Assembly (NCBI RefSeq): GCF_014195485.1
Contig: NZ_JACIBU010000001.1
Coordinates: forward strand, 1,116,001-1,180,000
Origin: Modestobacter versicolor
GTDB lineage: Bacteria > Actinomycetota > Actinomycetes > Mycobacteriales > Geodermatophilaceae
DNA length: 64,000 bases
Direction of reading: 5' to 3'
Position numbers and translations under genes: made by a program. Below, in pieces: positions 1-8,349 of this stretch (positions are counted from its first letter, which is position 1; each line of letters starts with the position of its first letter). Under the pieces are notes generated by a model that saw nothing but the letters and a program-made list of their open reading frames with translations, had not been told where the DNA came from and searched no databases.

Positions 1-637
1 GCCCGCCGGCGGAGAACGCGTAGGCGGTGGACCCGGTGGGGGTGGCGCAGAGGATGCCGTCGCAGCCGAAGCTGGTCAGCGGGTGCCCGTCGACCTCGAG
101 CACGACGTCGAGCACCCGGGAGCGCTCGACCTTCTCCACCGAGACCTCGTTGAGCGCCCAGGTGCCCTCGCCGGTGGGCCGGCCGTCGGCGTCGAGGACG
201 GTGGCGTCCAGGGTCAGCCGCTCCTCGACCTCGTACTCGCACTTCTCCACCGCGGTGAGCATCTCCTCGACCGCCTCGGGCTCGGTCTCGGCGAGGAACC
301 CGACCCGCCCGAGGTTCACCCCGGTGATCGCGGCGTCGGTGTTGCGGGCCAGCTCGGCGGCGCGCAGGAACGTGCCGTCGCCGCCGAAGACCAGGACGAT
401 CTCCACCCCGTCGGCCGCGCCGGGCCCGAAGGCGCAGACCTCGGCGCCGGGGACGGCCATCGCCTCCGCCTCGTCCTCCAGCAGCCGGACGACGATCCCG
501 GCGTCGGTGAGCCGGGCGGCGGCGGAGCGGGCGAGCTCGACGATGTCGGCCCGGCCGGTGTGCACCGCCAGCAGGACCCGGCGGGTCCGCTCCCCGGACT
601 CGCAGGCAGCGGTGCCCTCGGTCGCACGGTCGCTCAC
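1..637 (-). CDS. nadK: NAD kinase (3' end cut by window edge)
   Basis: ATP-NAD kinase, which phosphorylates NAD+ to NADP+ in the cytoplasm. Translation on the minus strand shows the nucleotide-binding GGDGT motif (residues FGGDGTFLR) and, just before the window edge, the family signature ATPTGSTAYAFSAGG with an NEVSVEK stretch upstream of it. The C-terminal part lies outside the window. The start is GTG at 637-635, preceded by a good ribosome binding site (AGGA), and it overlaps the tlyA stop as GTGA, so it is translationally coupled to tlyA. The order tlyA-nadK (with recN usually next) is conserved in actinobacteria. Confidence 0.95.
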   Translation of the reverse strand, partial: MSDRATEGTAACESGERTRRVLLAVHTGRADIVELARSAAARLTDAGIVVRLLEDEAEAMAVPGAEVCAFGPGAADGVEIVLVFGGDGTFLRAAELARNTDAAITGVNLGRVGFLAETEPEAVEEMLTAVEKCEYEVEERLTLDATVLDADGRPTGEGTWALNEVSVEKVERSRVLDVVLEVDGHPLTSFGCDGILCATPTGSTAYAFSAGG

Positions 638-1431
638 TGTGGTCCTTCCTGAACTGCTCGGTCGATGGCGTCGCGGTCGGGTGGTGGTGCGTCCCGGCGC
701 AACCAGAGGAAGAACTCCACGTTCCCGGCCGGGCCGGGCAGCGGGCTGGCCACCACACCGGCGGTGCCCCAGCCGAGGTCGGCGGCGGCCCGGGCGACGG
801 TGGCCACGGCGTCGGCCCGGTGCGCCAGGTCGCGAACGACGCCACCGGTGCCCAGCCGCTCCCGGCCCACCTCGAACTGCGGTTTCACCATCGGCAGCAG
901 GTCGGCGGCCGGGTCGGCGCACGCGGTGAGCGCGGGCAGCACCAGCCGCAGCGAGATGAAGGACAGGTCGGCGACGACCAGCTCGACCGGGCCGCCGATC
1001 GCGTCGGGGGTGAGCTCGCGGACGTTGGTGCGCTCGTGGACGACCACCCGGTCGTCGGTGCGCAGCGACCAGGCCAGCTCGCCGTAGCCGACGTCGACCG
1101 CCACGACCTCGCGGGCGCCGCGGCTGAGCAGCACCTCGGTGAACCCGCCGGTCGAGGCGCCGGCGTCCAGGGCCCGGCGGCCCTCGACGGCGACCGGGAA
1201 GGCCGCCAGGGCGCCGACCAGCTTGTGCGCGCCGCGGGACACCCAGCTGGGGGTGTCCGGGTCGGTGCGCACCACCACCGGGGCGCCGGCCTCCACGCCG
1301 GTGGCCGGCTTGGTGGCCGCCTGCCCGCCGATGGTGACCCGCCCCTCGGAGATCAGGCTGACGGCGTGCTCGCGGGAACGGGCGAGCCCGCGGCGCACGA
1401 GCTCGGCGTCGAGCCGGCTGCGTCGGACCAT
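634..1431 (-). CDS. tlyA: TlyA family rRNA 2'-O-methyltransferase / hemolysin-like protein
   Basis: A 265-aa protein of the usual TlyA length. It has an N-terminal S4 RNA-binding domain (about residues 3-60, beginning VRRSRLDAELVRRGLA) followed by an FtsJ-like methyltransferase domain with the SAM-binding motif LDAGASTGGFTEVLL. TlyA methylates the 2'-O of cytidines in 16S and 23S rRNA in mycobacteria and affects capreomycin sensitivity. The ATG shares one base with the stop of the small upstream gene (TGATG), and its own stop overlaps nadK (GTGA). The three genes are therefore one coupled transcription unit. In-frame extensions further upstream would run through the preceding gene and were discarded. 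Confidence 0.95.
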   Translation of the reverse strand: MVRRSRLDAELVRRGLARSREHAVSLISEGRVTIGGQAATKPATGVEAGAPVVVRTDPDTPSWVSRGAHKLVGALAAFPVAVEGRRALDAGASTGGFTEVLLSRGAREVVAVDVGYGELAWSLRTDDRVVVHERTNVRELTPDAIGGPVELVVADLSFISLRLVLPALTACADPAADLLPMVKPQFEVGRERLGTGGVVRDLAHRADAVATVARAAADLGWGTAGVVASPLPGPAGNVEFFLWLRRDAPPPDRDAIDRAVQEGPQ

Positions 1432-1700
1432 CAGAGCTGGTCGATGGTGGACAGTTCGCGCTGCAGCCGGTCGTGCTCGGCCTCGAACACCGCGACGTGC
1501 TCGGCCACCGGGCGGTCGGCGAGGTCGGCGAAGCGCGGGGCGGCACCCGGGGCAGCAGGGCTGGGTGCCGCGCCGGGGGCAGGGCTGGTGGCGGTGCCCG
1601 CGGCGGCGCCGGGCGGGCCGGGCCGGGCGCCGGCCGCCACCGGACCCGGGGCCGGCCGCGGAGGGCCGGGGACCGGTCGCGGCGCTGCTGGTTCGGTCAC
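1431..1700 (-). CDS. Small Pro/Ala-rich conserved hypothetical protein upstream of tlyA
   Basis: An 89-aa protein with a Pro/Ala/Gly-rich, probably disordered N-terminal half and a conserved-looking amphipathic C-terminal tail (HVAVFEAEHDRLQRELSTI) that could form a short coiled coil. The start chosen is GTG at 1700 because it is preceded by a strong GGAGGAGGAG ribosome binding site. An ATG at 1745 is the alternative. A small gene at this place, between the HAD phosphatase and tlyA, is also found in mycobacteria. It ends TGATG into tlyA, suggesting coupled translation. No function can be assigned from sequence. Confidence 0.75.
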   Translation of the reverse strand: MTEPAAPRPVPGPPRPAPGPVAAGARPGPPGAAAGTATSPAPGAAPSPAAPGAAPRFADLADRPVAEHVAVFEAEHDRLQRELSTIDQL

Positions 1701-1928
1701 GGTCTCCTCCTCCGTCCGGTCGGGCAGGTGCTGGTCGGCGTCCATCTCGCAGGTTACCGGCCGGCACCGACCGGCGAGGGCGTGCAGCGGGAGCCGGTGG
1801 ACGGAGCCGGCTGCACCCCCACCTCGGCCGGGGCGGCGGTGCGGCGGCTCCCGGTGCGCCGGTAGCCTCCCGCTGCGGACCGCCCGGCCGGGACGAGCCC
1901 GGTCCCTGGCTGATGGAGGCACCCGCAC

Positions 1929-2267
1929 GTGGCGACGCTGGAAGAGTGCATGACCGCCCTGGACGGCTTCGTGGGCAAGCTGGCCGCCGCGGACGCCGCC
2001 CGGGACCTGGACCGCAGCGTCTCCTGCCGGCTGCCCGACCTCGGGCAGGTCGTCGCCGGGCGCATCGCCCGCGGCGCCGTGCACGACCTGGCCGCCGAGC
2101 CCGACGGCCCCTCGCTGCCCAAGGCCGACATCCGGCTGACGATGAGCAGCGACGACCTGCTGGCGCTCACCTCTGGCCGGCTGGCGTTCACGCCGGCCTG
2201 GGCCAGCGGACGGGTGAAGCTCGAGGCCGGCCTGCGGGACATGCTCCGGCTGCGCTCGCTGCTCTGA
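1929..2267 (+). CDS. SCP2 sterol-binding domain-like protein
   Basis: A 112-aa protein that looks like a stand-alone SCP-2 (sterol carrier/alkyl-sulfatase C-terminal type) fold. The pattern is an amphipathic N-terminal helix, alternating strands, a segment ADIRLTMSSDDLLAL, and a final hydrophobic segment typical of the family. Such proteins bind lipids or hydrophobic ligands in the cytoplasm. The start is GTG at 1929 with GGAGG about 9 nt upstream; an ATG at 1950 is the alternative. It is transcribed divergently from the tlyA unit and convergently with the HAD gene. The family call rests on pattern recognition and no catalytic residue is expected. Confidence 0.6.
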   Translation: MATLEECMTALDGFVGKLAAADAARDLDRSVSCRLPDLGQVVAGRIARGAVHDLAAEPDGPSLPKADIRLTMSSDDLLALTSGRLAFTPAWASGRVKLEAGLRDMLRLRSLL

Positions 2268-2295
2268 GCCGCCGCCCGCGCGCTCCGCGGGCCGC

Positions 2296-3375
2296 TCATC
2301 CGGCGTCCAGCCCCCAGCCGCTCAGCGCCGCCGCGGCGTCGTCGTCGCCGGCGGTGACGGTCGGCGCCGCCCCCTGCTCCGGGTGCCGGGCCCAGTGCGC
2401 CACGGCGAGCGCCCGCAGCCCGTCGAGCCCGTCGCCGTCCCGGTGCGCGCCGACCGACCGCAGGGTCAGCCGCTCCCCGGTGGCCTCGGCCTGCCAGCCG
2501 GCGCACCGCCAGGCGCCCTCGACGGCGGTGACCTCCGGGTGCGGCACCAGCACGCCCGCGGCGTCCGGGGCCAGCAGGTCGGGGCGGTGGTCGGGCCGGG
2601 CGGCCAGCAGGTCGGCCGGGGTGGCGACGCCGGTGAGGACGAGCAGGCTCGCGGCGCCGGCGCGGCGCGCGCCCTCGATGTCGGTGTCCAGCCGGTCGCC
2701 GACCACCAGCGGCCGGCGGGCGCCGGTGCGCCGGACGCACTCGGCGTGCATCGCCGGGTCGGGCTTCCCGGTGACCAGCGGCTGCTGGCCGGTGACCGTG
2801 CTGACCACCCCGACCAGTGCGCCGTTGCCGGGCAGGACGCCACGCGGCGAGGGGATGGTGGCGTCGGTGTTGGTGGCCACGTGGCGGGCCCCGCCGCGGA
2901 CGGCGACCACCGCCTCGGCGAGCTGGGCCCAGCCGACCCCGGGGCCGTAGCCCTGCACGACGGCGGCCGGGGAGTCCTCGGCCCGCTCGACCACGGTCAG
3001 CCCTGCGGCCGTCAGCGCCGCCGCGACGCCGGGGCCGCCGACCGCCAGGACCCGCCCGCCGGGGCCGACGAGGTCGGCGACGACCGAGGCCGCGGCCTGC
3101 GAGCTGGTGATGACGTCGTCGGGCTCGGCGGCGACGCCCAGCTCGGTGAGGTGGGCGGCCACCTGCTCGGGGGTGCGGGCCGCGTTGTTGGTGACGAAGC
3201 CCAGGCGCATGCCCTGCGCGGCGGCCCGGTCCAGCGCCTCGGGTACGCCGGGCACCGCGGCCGGCCCCACGTAGACGACGCCGTCGAGGTCGAGCAGGGC
3301 GACGTCGTAGGTGCGGGCGGGCGGCTCGGGCGCCCCGGCGCTCAGCGGCACCGGCTCGCGGGCGGCGCCGGTCAT
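2296..3375 (-). CDS. HAD-IIA superfamily sugar/glycolate phosphatase (NagD-like)
   Basis: A 359-aa cytoplasmic phosphatase of the NagD/PGP type. Visible motifs are motif I LLDLDGVVY (nucleophile DxD near residue 26), motif II TNNAAR, the lysine motif in TGKPDP, and the acid motif VGDRLDTDIEGA. A C-terminal extension of roughly 90 residues follows the catalytic part. The start is ATG at 3375, which has no obvious ribosome binding site of its own. It overlaps (ATGA) the stop of an 11-codon mini-ORF beginning at 3407, so translation is probably coupled. It lies downstream of a small TPR gene, as the orthologous region does in mycobacteria. The true substrate is unknown. Confidence 0.9.
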   Translation of the reverse strand: MTGAAREPVPLSAGAPEPPARTYDVALLDLDGVVYVGPAAVPGVPEALDRAAAQGMRLGFVTNNAARTPEQVAAHLTELGVAAEPDDVITSSQAAASVVADLVGPGGRVLAVGGPGVAAALTAAGLTVVERAEDSPAAVVQGYGPGVGWAQLAEAVVAVRGGARHVATNTDATIPSPRGVLPGNGALVGVVSTVTGQQPLVTGKPDPAMHAECVRRTGARRPLVVGDRLDTDIEGARRAGAASLLVLTGVATPADLLAARPDHRPDLLAPDAAGVLVPHPEVTAVEGAWRCAGWQAEATGERLTLRSVGAHRDGDGLDGLRALAVAHWARHPEQGAAPTVTAGDDDAAAALSGWGLDAG

Positions 3376-3407
3376 GCCGCGGCCGCTGACGGGTGGGCGG
3401 TGCTCAT
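3372..3407 (-). CDS. 11-codon mini-ORF bridging the TPR and HAD genes
   Basis: This reads MSTAHPSAAAA and then TGA. It begins at an ATG that overlaps the TPR stop (ATGA) behind GAGGAGCTGCC, a good ribosome binding site. Its stop overlaps the HAD start codon, again as ATGA. It could be a coupling leader peptide. Alternatively it is the remains of the original HAD N-terminus after a one-base frame change, since the HAD start itself lacks a ribosome binding site. Confidence 0.35.
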   Translation of the reverse strand: MSTAHPSAAAA

Positions 3408-3805
3408 GGCAGCTCCTCTGCGAGGCCACGCCGGGCGCGGACGCCGCGCAGCGCTCGTGCGTAGTGGCCCAGGTCGGGGCGCATGGCCACGGCCAGGGCG
3501 AGGTGCTCGGCGGCGAGCTCGAGGTCCCCTGCCCTGCTCGCGGCCAGGCCGAGGCCGAACTGGGCGTAGTCGTCGGTCGGGTTGTCGGTGGTGAGCCGGG
3601 TGAAGCTGTCCATCGCGTCCCGGTAGCGACCCGCGTCGTACTGGGCCCGGGCGAGCGCCTCCAGGACGCTACGGGAGCCCGGCTCGGCCGCCAGCGCACG
3701 CTCCAGCAGGGTCGCCGCCGCATCGGGGTTGCCGTCGCCGAGCAGCTGCAGCCCGCGCTGGTACCACTCGTAGACCCCGCCGTCCGGCTGTCCCGGCTCC
3801 AGCAC
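3404..3805 (-). CDS. Small tetratricopeptide repeat protein
   Basis: A 133-aa all-helical protein with about three TPR-like repeats. Examples are YEWYQRGLQLLGDGNPDAA, EALARAQYDAGRYRDAMDSF and AQFGLGLAASRAGDLELAAE, with the small-large-acidic spacing of the family. TPRs are protein-protein interaction scaffolds and the partner is unknown. The start is GTG at 3805 with a GGGGAGGAG ribosome binding site. The gene is coupled downstream to the mini-ORF and HAD gene. No signal peptide or membrane segment is seen, so it is probably cytoplasmic. Confidence 0.85.
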   Translation of the reverse strand: MLEPGQPDGGVYEWYQRGLQLLGDGNPDAAATLLERALAAEPGSRSVLEALARAQYDAGRYRDAMDSFTRLTTDNPTDDYAQFGLGLAASRAGDLELAAEHLALAVAMRPDLGHYARALRGVRARRGLAEELP

Positions 3806-3912
3806 CGCAGCTCCTCCCCTGGCGCGCCGCCTGCAACCGCGGGGACCGGGCGGACCGCACCCGGCGGACGCCGCCCCCGGCTCGCCGCCGGCGCGCTCCT
3901 ACGATCGACCTC

Positions 3913-5244
3913 GTGCCCTCGACGTCGGCGGACGCCCCGCCTCCTGACGCGACGGGTCTCGACGTCCGACCGTTCCGTGCCCTGACCTACCGCGACCACA
4001 CCCCGGAGCACCTGGCGCGGGTGAGCTCGCCGGCGTACGACCTGGTGACCGCAGCGGGCCGCGACCGCCTGGCCGCGGCCGATCCGCACAACATCGTCCG
4101 CCTGATCCTGCCGCACGTCGACCCGGCGCCCGGTGAGCCGGGCGGCCGGTCGGCCCGCGACCGCCGGTCGGCCGAGGCGGCCGCGGGGACGCTGCACAGC
4201 TGGCTGGACCAGGGCGTGCTCGTCCGCGACGACGTGCCGGCGCTGTGGCGCTACGAGATGGCGGCGCCGGGCACGGAGCCCACGACCGGCTGGCTCGGCG
4301 CGGTGACGCTGCCGCCGGCGGGGTCGTCCGCCGTGCTGCCGCACGAGGACACCTTCGCGCCGGCCGTGGCCGGCCGCACGGCGCTGCTGGCCGCCACGCA
4401 CACCGACCTCGAGCCGATCGTGCTCGCCCACGACCCGGACCCCGCCGTCGCCGAGCTGACCCGCCAGGCCGGGCTCGGCCCGCCCGCACCCGAGGTCGCC
4501 GACCCCGACGGGGTGGTGCACCGGCTCTGGCGGGTGACCGACCCGGCCACCCTGCACCGGCTGACCCGTGCGCTGGCCGGCACGCGTGCGGTGATCGCCG
4601 ACGGGCACCACCGGTTCGCGGCGGCCCGGGAGCACGTCGCCGCCGGTCACCTGGACGCCCCCGGTGAGGACAGCGGCCACGGCCGGGTGCTCGCGCTGCT
4701 GACGCCGATGGGGCCGGGCGGGCTGCAGGTGCGGGCGATCCACCGGGTCGTGCCGGACCTGCCGCTGACCGACGCCCTGAGCCTGGCCGGCGCCGGTTTC
4801 CGGGTCACCGAGGTGGAGCCGGTCCACGGGGACGTCCGGGCGACGGCCATGGCCTGGACCACCCGGCCGGGCGGGCCGGCGTTCCTGGTCACCGACGGGG
4901 TGCGGGTGGCCGAGCTGGCCGAGCCGTCGCCGCAGCTGCAGGCCGCCGTCCCGGCCGAGGCGCCGGCCGCCTGGCGGGGGCTGGACGTGGTGCTCGCGCA
5001 CGCCGCGCTGATCACCGGGCTGTGGGGGCGCGATGACGACCCGGCGTCGGTCCTCGTCGCGCACGACGTCGACGAGGCGTTGCGGCTGGCCGAGGAGCGG
5101 GCGGGCGTGGCGCTGCTGCTGCGTTCCCCGTCGCCGTCGGACGTGGCCGCCGTGGCGCGGGCCGGCGCGCGCATGCCGCGCAAGTCGACGCTGTTCGTGC
5201 CGAAGCCGCGCACCGGTCTGGTGCTGCGACCGCACGGCGACTGA
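3913..5244 (+). CDS. DUF1015 family protein
   Basis: A 443-aa cytoplasmic protein of the DUF1015 family. Family features visible are the N-terminal segment VRPFRALTYRDHTPEHLARVSSPAYDLV, the PHNIVRLILP motif, and the highly conserved ADGHHRFAAA motif in the middle. Some relatives are described as SerK-like, ParB/sulfiredoxin-fold kinases that phosphorylate free serine, but activity here is not shown. The GTG start at 3913 was taken because the reading frame opens just before the conserved block. The gene is divergent from the TPR gene, with about 100 bp for both promoters. Confidence 0.85.
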   Translation: MPSTSADAPPPDATGLDVRPFRALTYRDHTPEHLARVSSPAYDLVTAAGRDRLAAADPHNIVRLILPHVDPAPGEPGGRSARDRRSAEAAAGTLHSWLDQGVLVRDDVPALWRYEMAAPGTEPTTGWLGAVTLPPAGSSAVLPHEDTFAPAVAGRTALLAATHTDLEPIVLAHDPDPAVAELTRQAGLGPPAPEVADPDGVVHRLWRVTDPATLHRLTRALAGTRAVIADGHHRFAAAREHVAAGHLDAPGEDSGHGRVLALLTPMGPGGLQVRAIHRVVPDLPLTDALSLAGAGFRVTEVEPVHGDVRATAMAWTTRPGGPAFLVTDGVRVAELAEPSPQLQAAVPAEAPAAWRGLDVVLAHAALITGLWGRDDDPASVLVAHDVDEALRLAEERAGVALLLRSPSPSDVAAVARAGARMPRKSTLFVPKPRTGLVLRPHGD

Positions 5245-5256
5245 CCGGCGCACGGC

Positions 5257-5616
5257 TCAGGCCGACCGTGGCGCGGCGCGGTGCGTGCCGCGGGCGACCT
5301 TGCGCCCGCGGCGGCAGTTGACCTCGTAGGCGACCGCCGTCCCCGTCGGGGTGCGCCAGAACCGGCGCTGCAGCGCGCCCTCGACCTCGACCACGTCCTC
5401 GGTGGTCCAGGCCGTGGCGTAGCGCTGCAGCGCCGGCACCAGGCTCACGCAGGTGATCACGTCCGACTTGGGACCGCGCGGGCGCGGGTTCTCCCGTCGT
5501 ACGACGAGCTTGAACAGCAGCAGCGTGTCGCCGCTGGGCAGCGGGCGCAGCTCCGGTGGCGCGGACAACCGCCCGCGCAGGACGACGTCGTTCCGGTCGA
5601 TGACAGCAAGGCTCAT
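5257..5616 (-). CDS. ssb: Short single-stranded DNA-binding protein (OB fold)
   Basis: A 119-aa protein with an SSB-type OB fold. Features are the strand VVLRGRLSAPPELRPLPSGDTLLLFKLVVRR, the segment DVITCVSLVPALQRYATAWTTEDVVEVEG, and a second half WRTPTGTAVAYEVNCRR. It lacks the long acidic C-terminal tail of canonical housekeeping SSB, so it is probably an accessory SSB paralogue. The ATG at 5616 has a GAGG ribosome binding site. It lies 84 bp downstream of the large TPR gene, separated from it by a terminator-like hairpin. It is convergent with the DUF1015 gene. Confidence 0.85.
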   Translation of the reverse strand: MSLAVIDRNDVVLRGRLSAPPELRPLPSGDTLLLFKLVVRRENPRPRGPKSDVITCVSLVPALQRYATAWTTEDVVEVEGALQRRFWRTPTGTAVAYEVNCRRGRKVARGTHRAAPRSA

Positions 5617-5649
5617 GCAGCGAGCCTCGCTGTCACCCCGTCCCCCGGA

Positions 5650-5680
5650 CAGGGCCGTCGACGGTCTGTGGACGGCCCTG
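5650..5680 (-). terminator. Terminator-like hairpin between repeat/TPR gene and ssb
   Basis: A perfect 10-bp stem (CAGGGCCGTC at 5650-5659 pairing with GACGGCCCTG at 5671-5680) closes an 11-nt loop. It lies just downstream of the repeat/TPR gene stop on the minus strand. No long T-run follows, so it may terminate weakly or stabilise the 3' end. Confidence 0.5.
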
Positions 5681-5700
5681 CCCGTTGTGGACGCCGGTGC

Positions 5701-8226
5701 TCAGACCGTCGGGGGCTGCTGCTCCTCGTCGGACGCCGGCTCCTGGAACAGCCGGGTGTGGTCCCGCTCGACCGGCGGTGGGACCTCCCCGAGCAGCTCG
5801 GCGACCTCGGCCTCGATGTCGTCTTCGGTGACCTCGCCGCCGACCTCGTCGGACAGCTCGCGCCCGAGGTCGTCGTCGTCGACGGTCTCCTCGGCCCCCT
5901 CGTCCCCGTCGGTGTCGCCGTCGGCGTCGGTGCCCGGCGCGAGGTCGGTGAGGTCCTCGTCGTCCTGGTCGTCGTCCTCGTCGTCGTCCGTGGAGAAGTA
6001 CTCCGAGACGCCGGTCAGGTCGTCGGGGTCTGCCGCGGCGATCGCCGAGTACCACTCGTGGGCGAGCTCCGCCTCGCCGCGGGCGGAGAGCAGGTCGGCG
6101 TAGGCGGTGGCCAGCCGCAGGTGCCCGAGGTCGGGCTGCCCGAGGCCGGCCGGGGTGGGCCGGCCGCCGAGCGCCCCCTCGAGGACGAGCGCGGCAGCGG
6201 CGCCCTCGCCCAGGTCCTGGCGGGCACCGGCCTCGACCAGGCGGAGCTCGACCAGCTCCTCCTCGTCCGGGTGCGCCGCGAGCGCCTCCTGCACCAGCCG
6301 GAGGGCGTTCTCCGGCCGCCCGAGGGCGCGCTCGCAGTCGGCCAGGACGGCCCGGTAGCTCTCGTCGCCGCTCATCCGCGCGTAGGCGCGGAGCTCGCGG
6401 GCGGCCTCGGCGAAGTCGCCGGCGTGGTACGCGGCGACACCGACGGCCTCGCGGACGGGGGCGAGCCGGGAGGCGCGGTCACGGGCGGCCCGGGCGTGCT
6501 CGAGCGCGAGCTCCGGGTCCTCCTCGATCAGGCCGCCGGCCGCGACGAGGTGCCTGCCCACGGCGTCGGCGTTGCGCGGGTCGAGACCGCGCAGCGCGGA
6601 GCGCACCGAGACGTCGAGCTCGCGGGCGTCCGCCCAGTCCGGCAGGGCCGGTCCGGGTGCCCGGCGCGGGGCCGAGTCCTCCCGGTCGGCAGGTCGGCCT
6701 GCCGGACGGCGGTCCTGCCAGGCGGGGCGGTCGGCGTCGGAGCCGGCGGGGCCACCGGCGCGCTGCGGACGGCGGTCCTGCCAGGCCGGACGGTCCGCAC
6801 CGGACCGGTCACCCTGCGGGCGGTCGCGCTGGGGGCGGTCGCCGCCGGGGCTGCGGTCCTGCCACTCACGACGGGGCCCACCCGAGGACTGCGGGCGGTC
6901 CCCACCGGGACGACGGTCCTGCCAGGCCGGACGGTCCGCTCCGGCGCGGTCACCCTGCTGCGCCCGCTGCCCACCGGGGGCGCGGTCCTGCCAGGCCGGA
7001 CGATCGCCCTGCTGGCGGCCACCCGAGGACTGCGGACGGCCGGCACCGGGGCTGCGGTCCTGCCACTCACGGCGCGGGCCACCCGAGGACTGGGGACGGT
7101 CCCCACCCGGGCGACGGTCCTGCCATGCCGGACGGTCACCCTGCGGGCGGCCACCGGAGGACTGCGGCCGGCCACCACCGGGGCTGCGGTCCTGCCACTC
7201 ACGACGGGGCCCACCCGAGGACTGCGGACGCCCACCACCGGGGCTGCGGTCCGGCCACTCACGACGGGGCCCACCCGAGGAAGGCGGACGGTCGCCGCCG
7301 GGGCGACGGTCCTGCCAGGCCGGCCGGTCACCCTGCGGGCGGCCACCGGAGGACTGCGGCCGGCCACCACCGGGGCTGCGGTCCTGCCACTCACGGCGCG
7401 GGCCACCCGAGGACTGCGGACGGTCCCCACCGGGCCGGCGGTCCTGCCAGGCCGGCCGGTCACCCTGCGGGCGGCCACCGGAGGACTGCGGACGCCCACC
7501 ACCGGGGCTGCGGTCCTGCCACTCACGGCGCGGGCCACCCGAGGACTGCGGACGGTCCCCACCGGGCCGGCGGTCCTGCCAGGCCGGCCGGTCACCCTGC
7601 GGGCGGCCACCGGAGGACTGCGGACGCCCACCACCGGGGCTGCGGTCCTGCCACTCACGGCGCGGGCCACCCGAGGACTGCGGACGGTCCCCACCGGGCC
7701 GGCGGTCCTGCCAGGCGGGACGGTCACCCTGCGGGCGGCCACCGGAGGACTGCGGACGCCCACCACCGGGGCTGCGGTCCTGCCACTCACGGCGCGGGCC
7801 ACCCGAGGACTGCGGACGGTCCCCGCCGGGCCGGCGGTCCTGCCAGGCCGGACGATCCCCCTGCGGGCGGCCACCCGACGACTGCGGTCGGCCACCCTGC
7901 GCACGCTCGCCGCCCTGCGGACGGCCACGCTGCGGACGGTCGCCACCCTGCGGTCGGTCACGCTGCGGGCGCTCGCCAGCCGGGCGGCGCCCCCACTCAC
8001 CGCCGGCGGCACCACCACGGGCGCGGTAAGCATCGTCACGTGACGACCCGCCACGGGAGGGTGCGCCCTCGTTCCCCTCCACCGGGCGGGATCCGCGGTG
8101 GCCGGCCGGGCGCTGCGGACGGCCGCCGGCACCCTGGCGGGAACCGCCGCCGCTCGTGCCACGGGGACCGCCGCCGCTGCCGCGGCCTCCGGCTGAGCCA
8201 CCCGGCCCACGTCGAGGAGAAGTCAT
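5701..8226 (-). CDS. Large repeat-rich TPR protein with basic disordered N-terminus and acidic tail
   Basis: An 841-aa protein in three parts. Residues 1 to about 520 are a Gly/Arg/Pro/Gln-rich, highly basic, disordered region. It contains at least five near-perfect 44-aa tandem repeats with core elements RPQSSGG, GDRPAWQDRRPGG and RREWQDRSPGG, plus partial copies. About residues 530-740 form an alpha-helical TPR domain (from LPDWADARELDVSVRSALRG on). The last ~100 residues are strongly acidic (DDDEDDDQDDED and following). A TPR protein at this place near tyrS is conserved in actinobacteria; the repeat extension is the variable part. The start is ATG at 8226, and an in-frame GTG at 8208+36 is a weak alternative. 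Function is unknown; the charge layout suggests nucleic-acid or assembly scaffolding (inference). Confidence 0.85.
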   Translation of the reverse strand: MTSPRRGPGGSAGGRGSGGGPRGTSGGGSRQGAGGRPQRPAGHRGSRPVEGNEGAPSRGGSSRDDAYRARGGAAGGEWGRRPAGERPQRDRPQGGDRPQRGRPQGGERAQGGRPQSSGGRPQGDRPAWQDRRPGGDRPQSSGGPRREWQDRSPGGGRPQSSGGRPQGDRPAWQDRRPGGDRPQSSGGPRREWQDRSPGGGRPQSSGGRPQGDRPAWQDRRPGGDRPQSSGGPRREWQDRSPGGGRPQSSGGRPQGDRPAWQDRRPGGDRPQSSGGPRREWQDRSPGGGRPQSSGGRPQGDRPAWQDRRPGGDRPPSSGGPRREWPDRSPGGGRPQSSGGPRREWQDRSPGGGRPQSSGGRPQGDRPAWQDRRPGGDRPQSSGGPRREWQDRSPGAGRPQSSGGRQQGDRPAWQDRAPGGQRAQQGDRAGADRPAWQDRRPGGDRPQSSGGPRREWQDRSPGGDRPQRDRPQGDRSGADRPAWQDRRPQRAGGPAGSDADRPAWQDRRPAGRPADREDSAPRRAPGPALPDWADARELDVSVRSALRGLDPRNADAVGRHLVAAGGLIEEDPELALEHARAARDRASRLAPVREAVGVAAYHAGDFAEAARELRAYARMSGDESYRAVLADCERALGRPENALRLVQEALAAHPDEEELVELRLVEAGARQDLGEGAAAALVLEGALGGRPTPAGLGQPDLGHLRLATAYADLLSARGEAELAHEWYSAIAAADPDDLTGVSEYFSTDDDEDDDQDDEDLTDLAPGTDADGDTDGDEGAEETVDDDDLGRELSDEVGGEVTEDDIEAEVAELLGEVPPPVERDHTRLFQEPASDEEQQPPTV
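6690..7900 (-). repeat. 132-bp tandem repeats inside the TPR gene
   Basis: Coding tandem repeats have a 132-bp period (44 codons). The boundaries recur at about 7482, 7614 and 7746. Several units are almost identical at DNA level, followed by shorter 60-bp and degenerate units toward 6700. All copies keep the reading frame. The opposite strand is also open throughout, which creates long spurious antisense reading frames. Confidence 0.9.
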
Positions 8227-8349
8227 GATCTGTTGGTACCTCACTGGTGAACGGCGCACGCCCGGTGGGGGCACCTGAACGGCATCGCATCCACCCTGCC
8301 GAGCTGCGGAGCAGCACGGCACGGTCGGTCGACGAAAGCGGACAAACGC

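Noticed and set aside
3376-5253. N-terminal extension of the HAD frame through the TPR and DUF1015 region
   Set aside because: The extension is antisense to a clear DUF1015 gene and Arg/Gly-rich; the HAD domain begins only after 3375.
6690-7900. CRISPR-like regularly repeated sequence
   Set aside because: The repeats are contiguous, keep a protein frame and have no unique spacers or nearby cas genes; they are coding tandem repeats.
5281-8043. Long open frames antisense to the repeat/TPR gene (up to 920 aa)
   Set aside because: They arise because the 132-bp coding repeat is open in several frames; their composition is unnatural (Arg/Thr/Leu runs) and no ribosome binding site or family is seen. 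The minus-strand frame has the TPR domain.
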